From: Sinimarinibacterium flocculans | GTDB taxonomy: Bacteria; Pseudomonadota; Gammaproteobacteria; Nevskiales; Nevskiaceae | Assembly: GCF_003201205.1 (NCBI RefSeq) | Contig: NZ_QICN01000002.1 | Location: 359,780 to 423,779 of the forward strand | Reading direction: 5' to 3' | DNA: 64,000 bases | The notes under the pieces: model-generated | Told to the model about the DNA's origin: nothing | Seen by the model: only the letters and a program-made list of their open reading frames with translations | The model's database searches: none | Position numbers and translations under genes: made by a program | Shown: in pieces, positions 8,306 to 16,721 of the stretch | Layout of the letters: every line of letters starts with the position of its first letter | How positions within the stretch are numbered: the first letter of the stretch is position 1

Positions 8306-9067
8306 TCACTCTTCGCGCATCGATCGCAAGGCCGCGTACTTGTGGAAGGCGTACTGGCCGAGCATCACCGCCATCAGAAAACCGCGCCAGCCATCGAGCA
8401 GGCCCAGGCGGAACACGTACTGCTGAAGAAAATCCGTGAAGAAACGGACGCTTGCGTAGGCAAGGCTGCCGCGCTCGCCCTGCGCGTGCTTGTGCCGCGC
8501 GAGCAGAACCGCGTACTGCAGGTGCTTTTCCTGGGCGTGGGCGTAGGAGCGCCAGCTGTAGTGGTCGAGCGGCGACTTGAGGTTGAGGACGCGGCGCTCC
8601 GGCAACAGCAGCTGCTCGTGCACCGGCCGCGTGCTGTAGCGCGCCCCTTCCCGCCGGAACAGCTTGCCCTGCGGCGAGGTATAGCGTCCGAAGCGCAACG
8701 GCCGGCCGCAGAAGTAGGTCCGCCAGGGCATCTTGATCAGGGTCGCGTCGAGCGCCGGATTCGACAGCGCGGCGTCGATCTCGTCGCGCAGCGCCGGGGT
8801 CAGGCGCTCGTCCGCGTCGATCGACAGCACCCATTCGCCGTCGACCAGGCCCAGGGCGCGGTTGCGCTGCGCGCTGAAGCCCGGCCAGTCGGTCTGGTGC
8901 ACCGTGGCGCCGCGATGGCGGGCGATCTCGACCGTGCCGTCGGTGCTGCCCGAATCTAGCACGACGACCTGGTCGGCCCAGCCGCAGACCGAGGCGAGAC
9001 AGTCGTCGATGCGGTCGGCCTCGTTCTTGACGATCAGGAAGACGGACAGTCGGCGGCGGGCGCTCAT
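8306..9067 (-). CDS. Family 2 glycosyltransferase, WaaE-like (LPS core)
   Basis: A 253-residue GT2 enzyme. It has the nucleotide-sugar loop VVLDSGSTDGT with Asp38 and Asp43, and the metal-binding D84-A-D86-E motif in SIDADERL. VHEQLLLP and YSWRSYAHAQEKH blocks are typical of the WaaE/KdtX group, which add a glucose branch to the inner core heptose of lipopolysaccharide. There is no signal peptide; it would act at the cytoplasmic face of the inner membrane. It opens the lipopolysaccharide cluster and is divergent from the kinase gene at 9214. Exact sugar and acceptor are not readable. Confidence 0.8.
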   Translation of the reverse strand: MSARRRLSVFLIVKNEADRIDDCLASVCGWADQVVVLDSGSTDGTVEIARHRGATVHQTDWPGFSAQRNRALGLVDGEWVLSIDADERLTPALRDEIDAALSNPALDATLIKMPWRTYFCGRPLRFGRYTSPQGKLFRREGARYSTRPVHEQLLLPERRVLNLKSPLDHYSWRSYAHAQEKHLQYAVLLARHKHAQGERGSLAYASVRFFTDFLQQYVFRLGLLDGWRGFLMAVMLGQYAFHKYAALRSMREE

Positions 9068-9213
9068 TGCGGGCGAAAGGCGGGGGAAGGCCCGCTATTG
9101 AAGCGGCAGCCGCGGCGCAGGGCAATGGCCGTAGCCGCCGCAGATGACCCGTTTGTCATCTTTTGTCCATCAATCCTTCATAATGCCGGCGCCCCGCCCG
9201 TGAGGATCGCGCC

Positions 9214-9897
9214 GTGGAGCCACAAGAAAAAACACTGCCGGACTGCGCGCGCGCCGCCTTGCGAGGCACGCCGCTGGAGCAGGTGCACGTCATCGCCCTG
9301 CTCGGCGAAGGCAAGCGCTCGCGCGCCTGGCGCGTCCGCTGGCAGGGGCGCGACAGTGTGCTCAAGCTGTATCGCCCGGACGCCAGCGACAAGCATCTGC
9401 GCCGCCACGGCACGACACTGGCGCGCTACGAGTACCGTCGCAATCTCACGCTCTACCGCGTTCCGGGGCTGGAGTCGCACATCGCGCGTCCGTTCGCCTT
9501 CTGGTCGGACGGTCCGGTCCAGGCGCTGGTGCAGGAATACGTCGACGGCGTGCTGTTCGAGGATTTCCGCAAGACCGCGCCGCCCCATGTGCTGCGCACC
9601 CTGGTCGCGTCGCTGTCGCGCATCGTGCGCCGGGCGCACGACGCCAGGGTCTTCGACCTCGACCTGCACCCCAACAACATCATGGTCACCGGCGGATCGG
9701 TCGGCGGCGAATGCGGCCGCCACACGCTGAAGCTGTACGACTTCAACAAGATTCCGTTCCACGAGTATTCGCCCAATCCGCTGGCGACGCTGCTGTTGCG
9801 CCTGCACCTGATCGGCCCGGAATCGCGCGACCTGCGCCGCCTGCATCTGTTCACCGATCCGCCCGGGCGCTCGCGGCTCGGTACGCGACGGCAGTAG
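9214..9897 (+). CDS. LPS kinase-like protein (WaaP/InaA/KdkA fold)
   Basis: A 227-residue protein-kinase-like enzyme starting at GTG (GAGG lies upstream). Features: a glycine-rich loop LLGEGKRSRAWRV near residues 29-41, Lys51 in SVLKLY (ATP), the catalytic loop FDLDLHPNNIM with Asp150 and Asn155, and YDFNK with Asp176 as metal ligand. This set is shared by lipopolysaccharide core kinases such as WaaP, KdkA and InaA-type proteins. It probably phosphorylates a core sugar. It is a different protein from the KdkA candidate at 12218-12928, so the cluster encodes two small-molecule kinases of this fold. Confidence 0.75.
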   Translation: MEPQEKTLPDCARAALRGTPLEQVHVIALLGEGKRSRAWRVRWQGRDSVLKLYRPDASDKHLRRHGTTLARYEYRRNLTLYRVPGLESHIARPFAFWSDGPVQALVQEYVDGVLFEDFRKTAPPHVLRTLVASLSRIVRRAHDARVFDLDLHPNNIMVTGGSVGGECGRHTLKLYDFNKIPFHEYSPNPLATLLLRLHLIGPESRDLRRLHLFTDPPGRSRLGTRRQ

Positions 9898-9996
9898 GAA
9901 TCCCCCCTCGCGTCAGCGGCGCGAGTGATGCACCATCGCAGGCCGCTCTCCGCACGCGACCGTCGGAGTCATTCATTCCGTCAGGCTTTTTTCCGC

Positions 9997-10923
9997 ATGC
10001 TGATTTCCGGTCTGAGTCTCATCCGCAACGGTGTCGCGCTGGGCTACCCCTTCGTCGAGGCGATCCGTTCGGTCCTGCCGCTGGTCGACGAGATGGTCGT
10101 CGTCGTCGCGGAGTCGGAGGACGGTTCGCGCGAAGCGGTCGAGGCGATCGGCGACCCGAAGATCCGGATCATCGACTCGATCTGGCATCCGCGGATCACC
10201 CCCAAGGCAAGTGTGCTGGCGCAGCAGACGAATCTGGGGCTGCTCAGCTGTCGCGGCGACTGGATCGTCTACGTGCAGGGCAACGAGCTGTTCCATGAGC
10301 GCGACCTGCCGCAACTGCGCACGCTGATGACCGAGCACCTCGACAACCCCGAGGTCGAGGGCCTGCTGATCGAACGCCTCGTGTTCTACGGCGACTATCA
10401 GCACTTCATCCGCACCTACCCGGACCGCTTCAAGTACGTCGTGCGCGCCTTCAAGCCGTGGAACGGCGTCTACGCGATCACCAGCGCGATGACCTTCTCG
10501 GTCTTCGAGAGCTACGGCGAACGCGGCCGGGCGCTCAGGTGCGTCGACAGCGGCGTCGACATGTTCCGCTACGGCAAGCTGCTGACGCCCGAGGCGATGA
10601 CCTGGAAGCTGCGCAATGCGCCGCACAAGCTCCGCGGCAGCGATGCGAGCTTCGAAGCGGGGGCGTACTACCGCTGGATCGGACGCGACTGCATCCGGCG
10701 CTATCGCGGCGATCATCCCGCGGTGATGCAGGAGCGCATCGCGAACCATCCGATCTCGCTCGACCTCGACGACCCGCGCTGGCGCACGCAGCTCACCGGC
10801 AAGGAGCGCCGCCGCCTGCTGGAGTCGGCGTTCTATCGGCGCTTCGGCCTGCCGCGCTGGCGCAAGGGACGCTACACCCTGGTCGGCGACTTCGTGCGCA
10901 AGGACCGCAGCGCCGAGGAGTGA
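9997..10923 (+). CDS. GT2-like glycosyltransferase with altered DxD motif
   Basis: A 308-residue protein from ATG at 9997. An upstream in-frame start at 9925 is possible but would add a basic tail before the core MLISGLSLIRNG. The fold starts like GT2 enzymes: a strand, then VDEMVVVVAESEDGS. Where most GT2 enzymes have a DxD pair, this one reads YVQGNELFHE (residues 92-101). Glu97 and His100 are kept but both aspartates are absent. It lies between two lipopolysaccharide genes on opposite strands. It may be a genuine transferase of a variant family or may have lost metal binding. Confidence 0.65.
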   Translation: MLISGLSLIRNGVALGYPFVEAIRSVLPLVDEMVVVVAESEDGSREAVEAIGDPKIRIIDSIWHPRITPKASVLAQQTNLGLLSCRGDWIVYVQGNELFHERDLPQLRTLMTEHLDNPEVEGLLIERLVFYGDYQHFIRTYPDRFKYVVRAFKPWNGVYAITSAMTFSVFESYGERGRALRCVDSGVDMFRYGKLLTPEAMTWKLRNAPHKLRGSDASFEAGAYYRWIGRDCIRRYRGDHPAVMQERIANHPISLDLDDPRWRTQLTGKERRRLLESAFYRRFGLPRWRKGRYTLVGDFVRKDRSAEE

Positions 10924-10934
10924 GGCCGCGCCTT

Positions 10935-12200
10935 TTAGCGCGGCATCAACGTATCGAAGACCGCCAGCACGCGCTGCGTGGCCCCTGCGTGCGCCTGCAG
11001 GCAAGCCTGCGCAGACGCGCCGATGCGGCGCGCCTCGTCCGGATTCCCGAGCAGCCGGGCCACCGTCGCCGCCAGGTCCGCGGCATCGGCGACCTCGATG
11101 CCCCCTCCGGCCTCGAGCAGCAGCGCGCGCGCCGGCCGCTGGTTGTGCATCGCCGGGCCGAACAGCACCGGCCGTGCCAGCGCCGCGGGTTCGAGCACGT
11201 TGTGGCCGCCGACCGGCACCAGCGACCCGCCGACGAACGCCACGTCGGCCGCCGCGAGGTAGCAGAACATCTCGCCCATGCTGTCACCCAGCAGCACCGC
11301 CGGTGGGGGGCGGCCCGCGGCCGGCGACGCGTCGCTGCGGCGCGCGAACTCGAATCCGGCGTGGGCGATCTGGCGCGCCACCCCGTCGAAACGCTGCGGG
11401 TGGCGCGGCACCAGGATGAGGACGGCGTCGACGCCCGCGTCCAGCAGGGCCCGATGCGCCGCCAGCGCCGCCGACTCCTCGCCCTCGTGCGTGCTCGCCG
11501 CCACCCAGACCGGGCGCGAGACACCCAGCCAGCGGCGCAGTTGCTCGCCGGCCTGTTGCTGCGCGACCGGCACGGCGCAATCGAACTTCAGGTTGCCGGT
11601 CACCTCCACATGCCGCGCACCGAGCCCCCGGTAGGCAGCGGCATCGTCCGCGGACTGGGCCGCAATCGCGGTGATGCGCCCGACACTGCCGCGCACCAGC
11701 CCGCCGAGTCGCGCGTAGCGGCGCTGGGACCGCGGCGACATTCTCGCGTTGGCGATCAGCACCGGGATCGAGCGGCGGGCCAGCTCGCGGATCAGGACGG
11801 GCCACAGCTCGGACTCCAGGATCACCACGGCGCGCGGACGCCATACGGCGAGCCGCCGCCGCACCAGCGGGGGCAGATCGAAAGGCACGTAGGCATGGAT
11901 CACGCGGGCACCCCAGCGCTGGCGCACGAGCGCCGAACCGGTTGCCGTCATCGTCGTGACGCCGACACGCCCTTCGCCGTAGCGACCGATCAGGGCGTCC
12001 ACCAGCGGCGAGGCCGCCTGCACCTCACCGACCGAGGCGGCGTGAACCCAGACCTCCAGTCCGTCCGCAAGCTCCGGCGCATCGCCCAGGCGCTCGCGCC
12101 AGCGGCCGCCGTGCACGCTGCCCCGCGCACCGCCGCGCAGCAGCACCAGCAGGGCCAGCGGGATCGCGAGCGCGATCAGCACCTGGTAGAGGTGGTACAT
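10935..12200 (-). CDS. waaA: 3-deoxy-D-manno-octulosonic acid (Kdo) transferase
   Basis: A 421-residue GT30 enzyme that transfers Kdo from CMP-Kdo to lipid A precursor at the cytoplasmic side of the inner membrane. An N-terminal membrane anchor covers residues 6-21. WVHAASVGEVQA contains the conserved catalytic glutamate Glu59; SELWPVLI and the sugar-nucleotide site GGHNVLEPAA near residue 310 are also diagnostic. Length matches the family (about 420-430). The gene starts 17 bases after kdkA on the same strand, so Kdo addition and Kdo phosphorylation are co-expressed. Confidence 0.96.
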   Translation of the reverse strand: MYHLYQVLIALAIPLALLVLLRGGARGSVHGGRWRERLGDAPELADGLEVWVHAASVGEVQAASPLVDALIGRYGEGRVGVTTMTATGSALVRQRWGARVIHAYVPFDLPPLVRRRLAVWRPRAVVILESELWPVLIRELARRSIPVLIANARMSPRSQRRYARLGGLVRGSVGRITAIAAQSADDAAAYRGLGARHVEVTGNLKFDCAVPVAQQQAGEQLRRWLGVSRPVWVAASTHEGEESAALAAHRALLDAGVDAVLILVPRHPQRFDGVARQIAHAGFEFARRSDASPAAGRPPPAVLLGDSMGEMFCYLAAADVAFVGGSLVPVGGHNVLEPAALARPVLFGPAMHNQRPARALLLEAGGGIEVADAADLAATVARLLGNPDEARRIGASAQACLQAHAGATQRVLAVFDTLMPR

Positions 12201-12217
12201 GGGCCGGAGTCCGGTCC

Positions 12218-12928
12218 TCAGCCGCCGTAGGCGAGCAGCAGCGCCTGCCAGCCGGTGGCGGCGGCCTCGCGCTGCGCATCGCTCACGGCGAACTTGCCGA
12301 TCGACCGCTGCAGTCGCCGCAGCTCGCCGCGCAACTGCCAGGCGGGCGCCTCGAGGCGACCCTTGTCGAAGTCCAGGATGTGGATGCTACCGTCGCCGGC
12401 GCGCAGGATGTTGCGCAGGTTCAAATCCGGATGATGCACGGCGGCGTCATGGAAGCGCCGCAGCGTGCGCCCGGCCGCCTGCCAGTCTGCGGGCTCCAGC
12501 GCTCCGGACTGCAGCAGCTCGGCGAAGGGAACGGCATCCGGAATCAGCTCCGACAGCAGATGACCGCTGTAGCGCCAGCCGACCCGCCGCACGTGCGCGG
12601 CCACCGGACGCGGCACCGGCAGACCGCGCTCGCGCAGGGCGGCGAGCAGATGCCATTCGCGCCAAGGACGCGTCGCGCGCAGTCCGCCCCAGACATAGGT
12701 GTGATCGGAGAGCCGGGCGATCAGCCCCCCGCGCAGGTAGCGGCGCAGTACCCAGCGCGCATCGCCATGGCGCACCACATGCACCTTGGCGCGTCCGTCG
12801 AAGCTGCCTTGCGTCAATCCGCGGGCCTGCCACCACGGCAGGTCGAACAGCTCCGGCGACGGCGAAGCGATGAGCGTTTCGTCGTATACGATAAAATCGT
12901 TGGCGTGCCGCCAGGATCTGACCTGCAT
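12218..12928 (-). CDS. kdkA: 3-deoxy-D-manno-octulosonic acid kinase
   Basis: A 236-residue Kdo kinase, phosphorylating Kdo at O-4 in lipopolysaccharide with a single Kdo, as known from Haemophilus and related species. Diagnostic stretches are YVWGGLRATRPWREW, the catalytic loop HHPDLNLRNIL (Asp168, Asn173) and ILDFDKGR (Asp186, Asp188). Together with the adjacent waaA this suggests a mono-Kdo, phosphorylated inner core. The start codon at 12928 is only three bases from the probable start of the divergent heptosyltransferase gene, so each promoter must lie in the other coding region. Confidence 0.92.
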   Translation of the reverse strand: MQVRSWRHANDFIVYDETLIASPSPELFDLPWWQARGLTQGSFDGRAKVHVVRHGDARWVLRRYLRGGLIARLSDHTYVWGGLRATRPWREWHLLAALRERGLPVPRPVAAHVRRVGWRYSGHLLSELIPDAVPFAELLQSGALEPADWQAAGRTLRRFHDAAVHHPDLNLRNILRAGDGSIHILDFDKGRLEAPAWQLRGELRRLQRSIGKFAVSDAQREAAATGWQALLLAYGG

Positions 12929-12931
12929 GCT

Positions 12932-14011
12932 GTGTTGCGTTCCCCGCCCGCGTCGATCTGCGTGCTGCGGCTGTCTGCGATAGGCGACGTCTGCAACTCG
13001 GTCCCCCTGCTGCGCAATCTCCAGAAAGCCTGGCCGCGCACCGCCATCACCTGGCTGATCGGCACGACCGAGGCCAGTTTAGTGGGAGACATCGGGGGAA
13101 TCGAGTTCCTGCGCTACGACAAGAAGACCGGCTTGCTGGAAGGCCGGCCGGCGCGCGAAGTGCTCGCCGGCCGTCGCTTCGACGTGCTGATCCACATGCA
13201 GGCCTCGTGGCGTGCGAACGCACTCGCCTGGCGCGTGCGGGCGCCGCTCAAGCTCGGCTTCGACCGTCGGCGCGCACGGGACGGACAGTGGCTGTTTACC
13301 AATCACCGCATCGCGCCCGCCACGCAGCCCCATGTGGCCGAGGGCTTCCTGTCCTTCGGCGACGCGCTGGGTGTGCCCCGCGGCCCCCGGCGCTGGGACA
13401 TCCCCCTGAGCGATGCGGATCGCGAGTTCGCCCGGACGCACATCGCCGACGGCACACCCACCCTGGTGCTGAGCCCCTGCAGCAGCCAGCGTGCACGCAA
13501 TTTTCGCAACTGGCCCGCGGAGCGCTATGCCGAGGTGGTCCGGAACGCGCATGCGCTCGGCATCCGGACGGTCCTGACCGGCGGGCGCAGCGCGCTCGAA
13601 CTGGACTACGGCGAGCGCATCTGCAGCCAGGCGGGTGTCGCTGTCGACAACCTGATCGGCCGGACCACGCTCAAGCAGCTGCTCGCCTTGATCGAGCGCG
13701 CGCTGTGCGTGCTCGCGCCTGACTCGGGCCCGGTGCACATGGCCAGCGCCGTCGGCACGCCGGCGATCGGCCTGTACGCAACCTCGAACCCGCGCCGCAC
13801 CGGCCCCGTCGATCCGCGCTGGTGCGTCGACGTCTACGAGCAGGCCCTGCAACGGCACCTGGGGACGACCGTCGGCCGCGTCCGCTGGGGGCGCCGCGTG
13901 CGCGATCCGGCGGCGATGGAGCTGATCCCTGTCGATGCCGTCCTGGACCGCCTCCGGGCGGTCGCCGATGCAAGCCCGGCGCAGCGCCGCCCGCCGTGGT
14001 TCAGCACCTGA
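12932..14011 (+). CDS. Family 9 glycosyltransferase (heptosyltransferase-like)
   Basis: About 359 residues with both GT9 domains. The N-terminus reads ICVLRLSAIGDVCNSVPLLR, the acceptor-side motif of WaaC/WaaF-type enzymes. The donor site has LVLSPCSSQRARNFRNWP and LAPDSGPVHMASAVGTPAIG. It would add heptose or a similar sugar to the lipopolysaccharide inner core. No ATG is available near the expected N-terminus. GTG at 12932 or TTG at 12935 fits best, with AGGA somewhat distant upstream; the start is uncertain by a few codons. The GT4 gene starts five bases after its stop. Confidence 0.85.
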   Translation: MLRSPPASICVLRLSAIGDVCNSVPLLRNLQKAWPRTAITWLIGTTEASLVGDIGGIEFLRYDKKTGLLEGRPAREVLAGRRFDVLIHMQASWRANALAWRVRAPLKLGFDRRRARDGQWLFTNHRIAPATQPHVAEGFLSFGDALGVPRGPRRWDIPLSDADREFARTHIADGTPTLVLSPCSSQRARNFRNWPAERYAEVVRNAHALGIRTVLTGGRSALELDYGERICSQAGVAVDNLIGRTTLKQLLALIERALCVLAPDSGPVHMASAVGTPAIGLYATSNPRRTGPVDPRWCVDVYEQALQRHLGTTVGRVRWGRRVRDPAAMELIPVDAVLDRLRAVADASPAQRRPPWFST

Positions 14012-14016
14012 ATTCA

Positions 14017-15063
14017 ATGCCCATGCACATCGTCCACTACTGTCCGACCGCCTACCCCATCCCGCCCGTCGGCTACGGCGGCACCGAGCGCGTCGTCTAC
14101 TGGCTGATCCGGGCGCAGATCGCCCAGGGCCTGCGTGTGAGCCTGATCGCGAACGCGGCAAGCGGGATCGAGCAGGCCGTGCCCGGCGCGCGGCTGATTC
14201 CCTGCGACCGCGATACGCCGATCGCGAGCGTCGTCCCGCGCGACTGCGACGTGGCGCACCTGCACCGCATGCCGCCCGACCCGGAGGCGATTCCCGTCCC
14301 CCACCTGATCACGGAACATGGCAACCGTGGCCCGGACGCGCGCCTGCTGGCCAACACGGTGTTCGTCAGCGAATCGCATGCAAAGATCCATGGGCGACGC
14401 TGCTTCGTGCGCAACGGTGTTCCGGTCGACGACTACCGTTACTCGGAGGAGAAGGATCGCTTCCTGCTGTTCCTGGCGCGCATGGAGTGGCCGCACAAGA
14501 ACGCGCGGACCGCGATGGACCTGGCGATCGACCTCGACCTGCCGCTGAAGATGAGCGGCAAATATCCGCCGTGGGTGCGGCCGAAACTCTGGGGCGACTG
14601 GTGCCGCCACCCGCTCGCCGTGCGACGGCTCGTGCAGCGGCTGGGATACGTCGACGGCGATCTGAAACTCGAACTGCTGGCGCGTGCCCCCGTCATGTTC
14701 CACGCCGTCAACTGGCATGAGCCCGGCTCCATCGTCGTGCTCGAATCCCTCGCCAGCGGCACACCGGTGCTCGGCACGCCCAACGGCAGCCTGCCGGAAT
14801 TCATCGAGCACAACCGGACGGGCTGGATCGTCGAAGACTATGCGCAGGCACGCGAGGCCGTCCGAGAGGCGCTGTCGTTCAGTGTCGAGCAGCGGCGTCG
14901 CTGGGCGCAGCGCTGCAGAGAACGCGTCTCGCGCGTCGAAGACACCGCGCGCGGGTACCGGCTGCTCTACGAAAAGGTGATCGCCGGCGAGCGCCTGTCG
15001 ACCGCAGACGAAACACGCCCGTCCGTCGCCCGGCCGGTGGTCAGCGTCCTCAAGGGCCGCTGA
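14017..15063 (+). CDS. Family 4 glycosyltransferase
   Basis: A 348-residue GT-B enzyme from ATG at 14017 (an alternative ATG lies two codons later). The N-terminal glycine loop is IPPVGYGGTERVVYWL, as in GT4 enzymes acting on lipopolysaccharide or exopolysaccharide. The C-terminal donor-binding motif is EPGSIVVLESLASGTPVLG (E-x7-E). No membrane segment is seen. It immediately follows the GT9 gene and its last 14 bases overlap, tail to tail, with the GT25 gene on the other strand. The sugar transferred is unknown. Confidence 0.85.
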   Translation: MPMHIVHYCPTAYPIPPVGYGGTERVVYWLIRAQIAQGLRVSLIANAASGIEQAVPGARLIPCDRDTPIASVVPRDCDVAHLHRMPPDPEAIPVPHLITEHGNRGPDARLLANTVFVSESHAKIHGRRCFVRNGVPVDDYRYSEEKDRFLLFLARMEWPHKNARTAMDLAIDLDLPLKMSGKYPPWVRPKLWGDWCRHPLAVRRLVQRLGYVDGDLKLELLARAPVMFHAVNWHEPGSIVVLESLASGTPVLGTPNGSLPEFIEHNRTGWIVEDYAQAREAVREALSFSVEQRRRWAQRCRERVSRVEDTARGYRLLYEKVIAGERLSTADETRPSVARPVVSVLKGR

Positions 15064-15799
15064 ACTGCGGTGCGCGGTAGCGCAGGTTGAACCAGTAGCG
15101 TTTCAGGCTCCACAGCATGTGCGTCAGCTCGCGGCGAAGCTTCTCCACGCCGGAGCGTCGCCTGCCCCAGCGTCCTGCGCCGATCAGGGAGGCCGCCTCG
15201 GCCTCGGGAAGATGCCGCACTGGATGCGGCAGCACGGCGTAGCTGGGCACGCCATGCAGCCAGAAGGCGTCGAGATAAAGGTCGACGGCGTCGATCCAGG
15301 TGTCCGCGCGGCGCAGCAGCGCATGCGCCGCCTTCGGATGCAGGGCATAGCACTGGGTTCCGCGCGGCCCCTTGCGATATCGCGCGAGCTTGCGGCCGCC
15401 GCCCAGGTCGGCGATCTCGTCGGCATACCGGTCCGCAAGGCCTGCCAGACGGATCAGTCCACAGGCCTCGAGCCGCCTGGCGACCAGCAGAAGCACCGAC
15501 GCCAGATCCGCATCGAGCAGGACGTCGTCCTCCATCACGACCAGGGGCTCGCCGAGTTCCGCGCAGCGCTGCCACAGCAGGTAATGACTCGCGAAACAGC
15601 CGACCTCCGCCGGGGTCAGCGCGTGCCCGAGAACCCTCAAGGCGCGGGCCTCGTCGTAGCGCGATACGCCTTCGAGTTGTCCTCTCGCGGCGTCGATCGC
15701 CGCGAAGAACTCGTGCGCCAGCCCCAGCGCCGTAAGCTGGGCGTGCATCTGCTGCCGCCGCTCCACGCTGCGCTCGAGATTGATGACCGAAATCCGCAT
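15050..15799 (-). CDS. Family 25 glycosyltransferase (LOS/LPS)
   Basis: A 249-residue GT25 enzyme of the lipooligosaccharide galactosyltransferase group. ATG at 15799 follows GGGAGG; an upstream in-frame ATG lacks a ribosome site. MRISVINLERSVERR is the typical N-terminus, LTPAEVGCFASHYLLW is the diagnostic middle motif, and MEDDVLLDAD (Glu90, Asp91, Asp92) carries the metal/donor site. The C-terminal part is basic, as in membrane-associated family members. It closes the lipopolysaccharide cluster. Confidence 0.88.
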   Translation of the reverse strand: MRISVINLERSVERRQQMHAQLTALGLAHEFFAAIDAARGQLEGVSRYDEARALRVLGHALTPAEVGCFASHYLLWQRCAELGEPLVVMEDDVLLDADLASVLLLVARRLEACGLIRLAGLADRYADEIADLGGGRKLARYRKGPRGTQCYALHPKAAHALLRRADTWIDAVDLYLDAFWLHGVPSYAVLPHPVRHLPEAEAASLIGAGRWGRRRSGVEKLRRELTHMLWSLKRYWFNLRYRAPQFSGP

Positions 15800-15936
15800 C
15801 GTCGCCCTCCCTGACAACGCCATGCGAGCACGATTCGTGCCCGCCGATTATGGCGCGGGTCGGCGTCGCGGCGAAGGTCCCCGGACGGGTATGCTGCGCG
15901 CCATCCAGCCAGCCTTGACGCAAGCGGAGGTTCTCC

Positions 15937-16506
15937 ATGCTGCTCCTGATTCTCGGTGTGCTGCTGTGGGCCGGGGCGCACCTGTTCATCGCCCTCGCCC
16001 CGGACGCGCGACGAGCCCTCATCGGCCGCCTCGGCGCGGGGCCGTACAAGGGGCTGTTCTCGCTGGTCCTGGTGGCCGCGCTGGTGCTGATCGTGTTCGG
16101 CTGGCGCTCGATCCCGCCGGCCTCGCTCTGGCTGCCTCCCCCGGGGATGCGCCACGCGACGATGCTGCTGGTGCCGATCGCCGTGATCCTGTTCATCAGC
16201 GCGCGCGCACCGACCGACATCAAGCGCCTGATCCGCCATCCGCAGCTCACCGGCGTCAAGCTGTGGGCGGTCGCGCACCTGCTGTCGAACGGCGAGACGC
16301 GCTCGATCGTCCTGTTCGGCGGCCTGCTGGCCTGGGCGGTGCTGGAAGTGATCTTCATCAACCGCCGCGACGGCGCCTGGGTCAAGCCGGCGCCGGTCGG
16401 CGCCGCCAAGACGCTGGTCAGCGCCGCGATCGGACTGGTCATCAGTGCGGTGCTCATGGCCGTCCATCCCTGGCTGGCGGGGCGCGCCGTGATCGGATTG
16501 GGATGA
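15937..16506 (+). CDS. NnrU-family membrane protein
   Basis: A 189-residue integral membrane protein with about five hydrophobic segments. The family signature is clear: LWAGAHLFIALAPDARRAL at the N-terminus and YKGLFSLVLVAALVLIVFGWR after it, followed by HLLSNGETRS. NnrU proteins were named from a denitrification gene cluster, but most relatives, like this one, have no denitrification neighbours and no known activity. The isoprenoid-like NnrU domain is related to the methyltransferase-type membrane fold; a role in lipid or isoprenoid modification is possible but unproven. Confidence 0.85.
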   Translation: MLLLILGVLLWAGAHLFIALAPDARRALIGRLGAGPYKGLFSLVLVAALVLIVFGWRSIPPASLWLPPPGMRHATMLLVPIAVILFISARAPTDIKRLIRHPQLTGVKLWAVAHLLSNGETRSIVLFGGLLAWAVLEVIFINRRDGAWVKPAPVGAAKTLVSAAIGLVISAVLMAVHPWLAGRAVIGLG

Positions 16507-16721
16507 GGCAGGCGCCGGCACGTGGGGGTTCGCCCGACGGGGCTTCTGCCGCGTGCCTACGCGCCTGCTGAATGATTACCCCGTCGTGCGAAATGGCGTA
16601 CAAGACGTAGGATAGGCGCGCCTGCGTCCACTCTCGGAAGGCGCCGGCATCGCCGCCGGCCGCTGCCGGCTCAAAGCTTTTCTCGGCACGGACGCCGCTT
16701 CGCCTTCGAGGTTTGTGCGCC

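Noticed and set aside
9138-9190. Possible promoter (TTGTCA and CATAAT) before the LPS kinase-like gene
   Set aside because: The spacing between the hexamers is about 20 bases, too long for a normal sigma-70 promoter, and there is no activator nearby.
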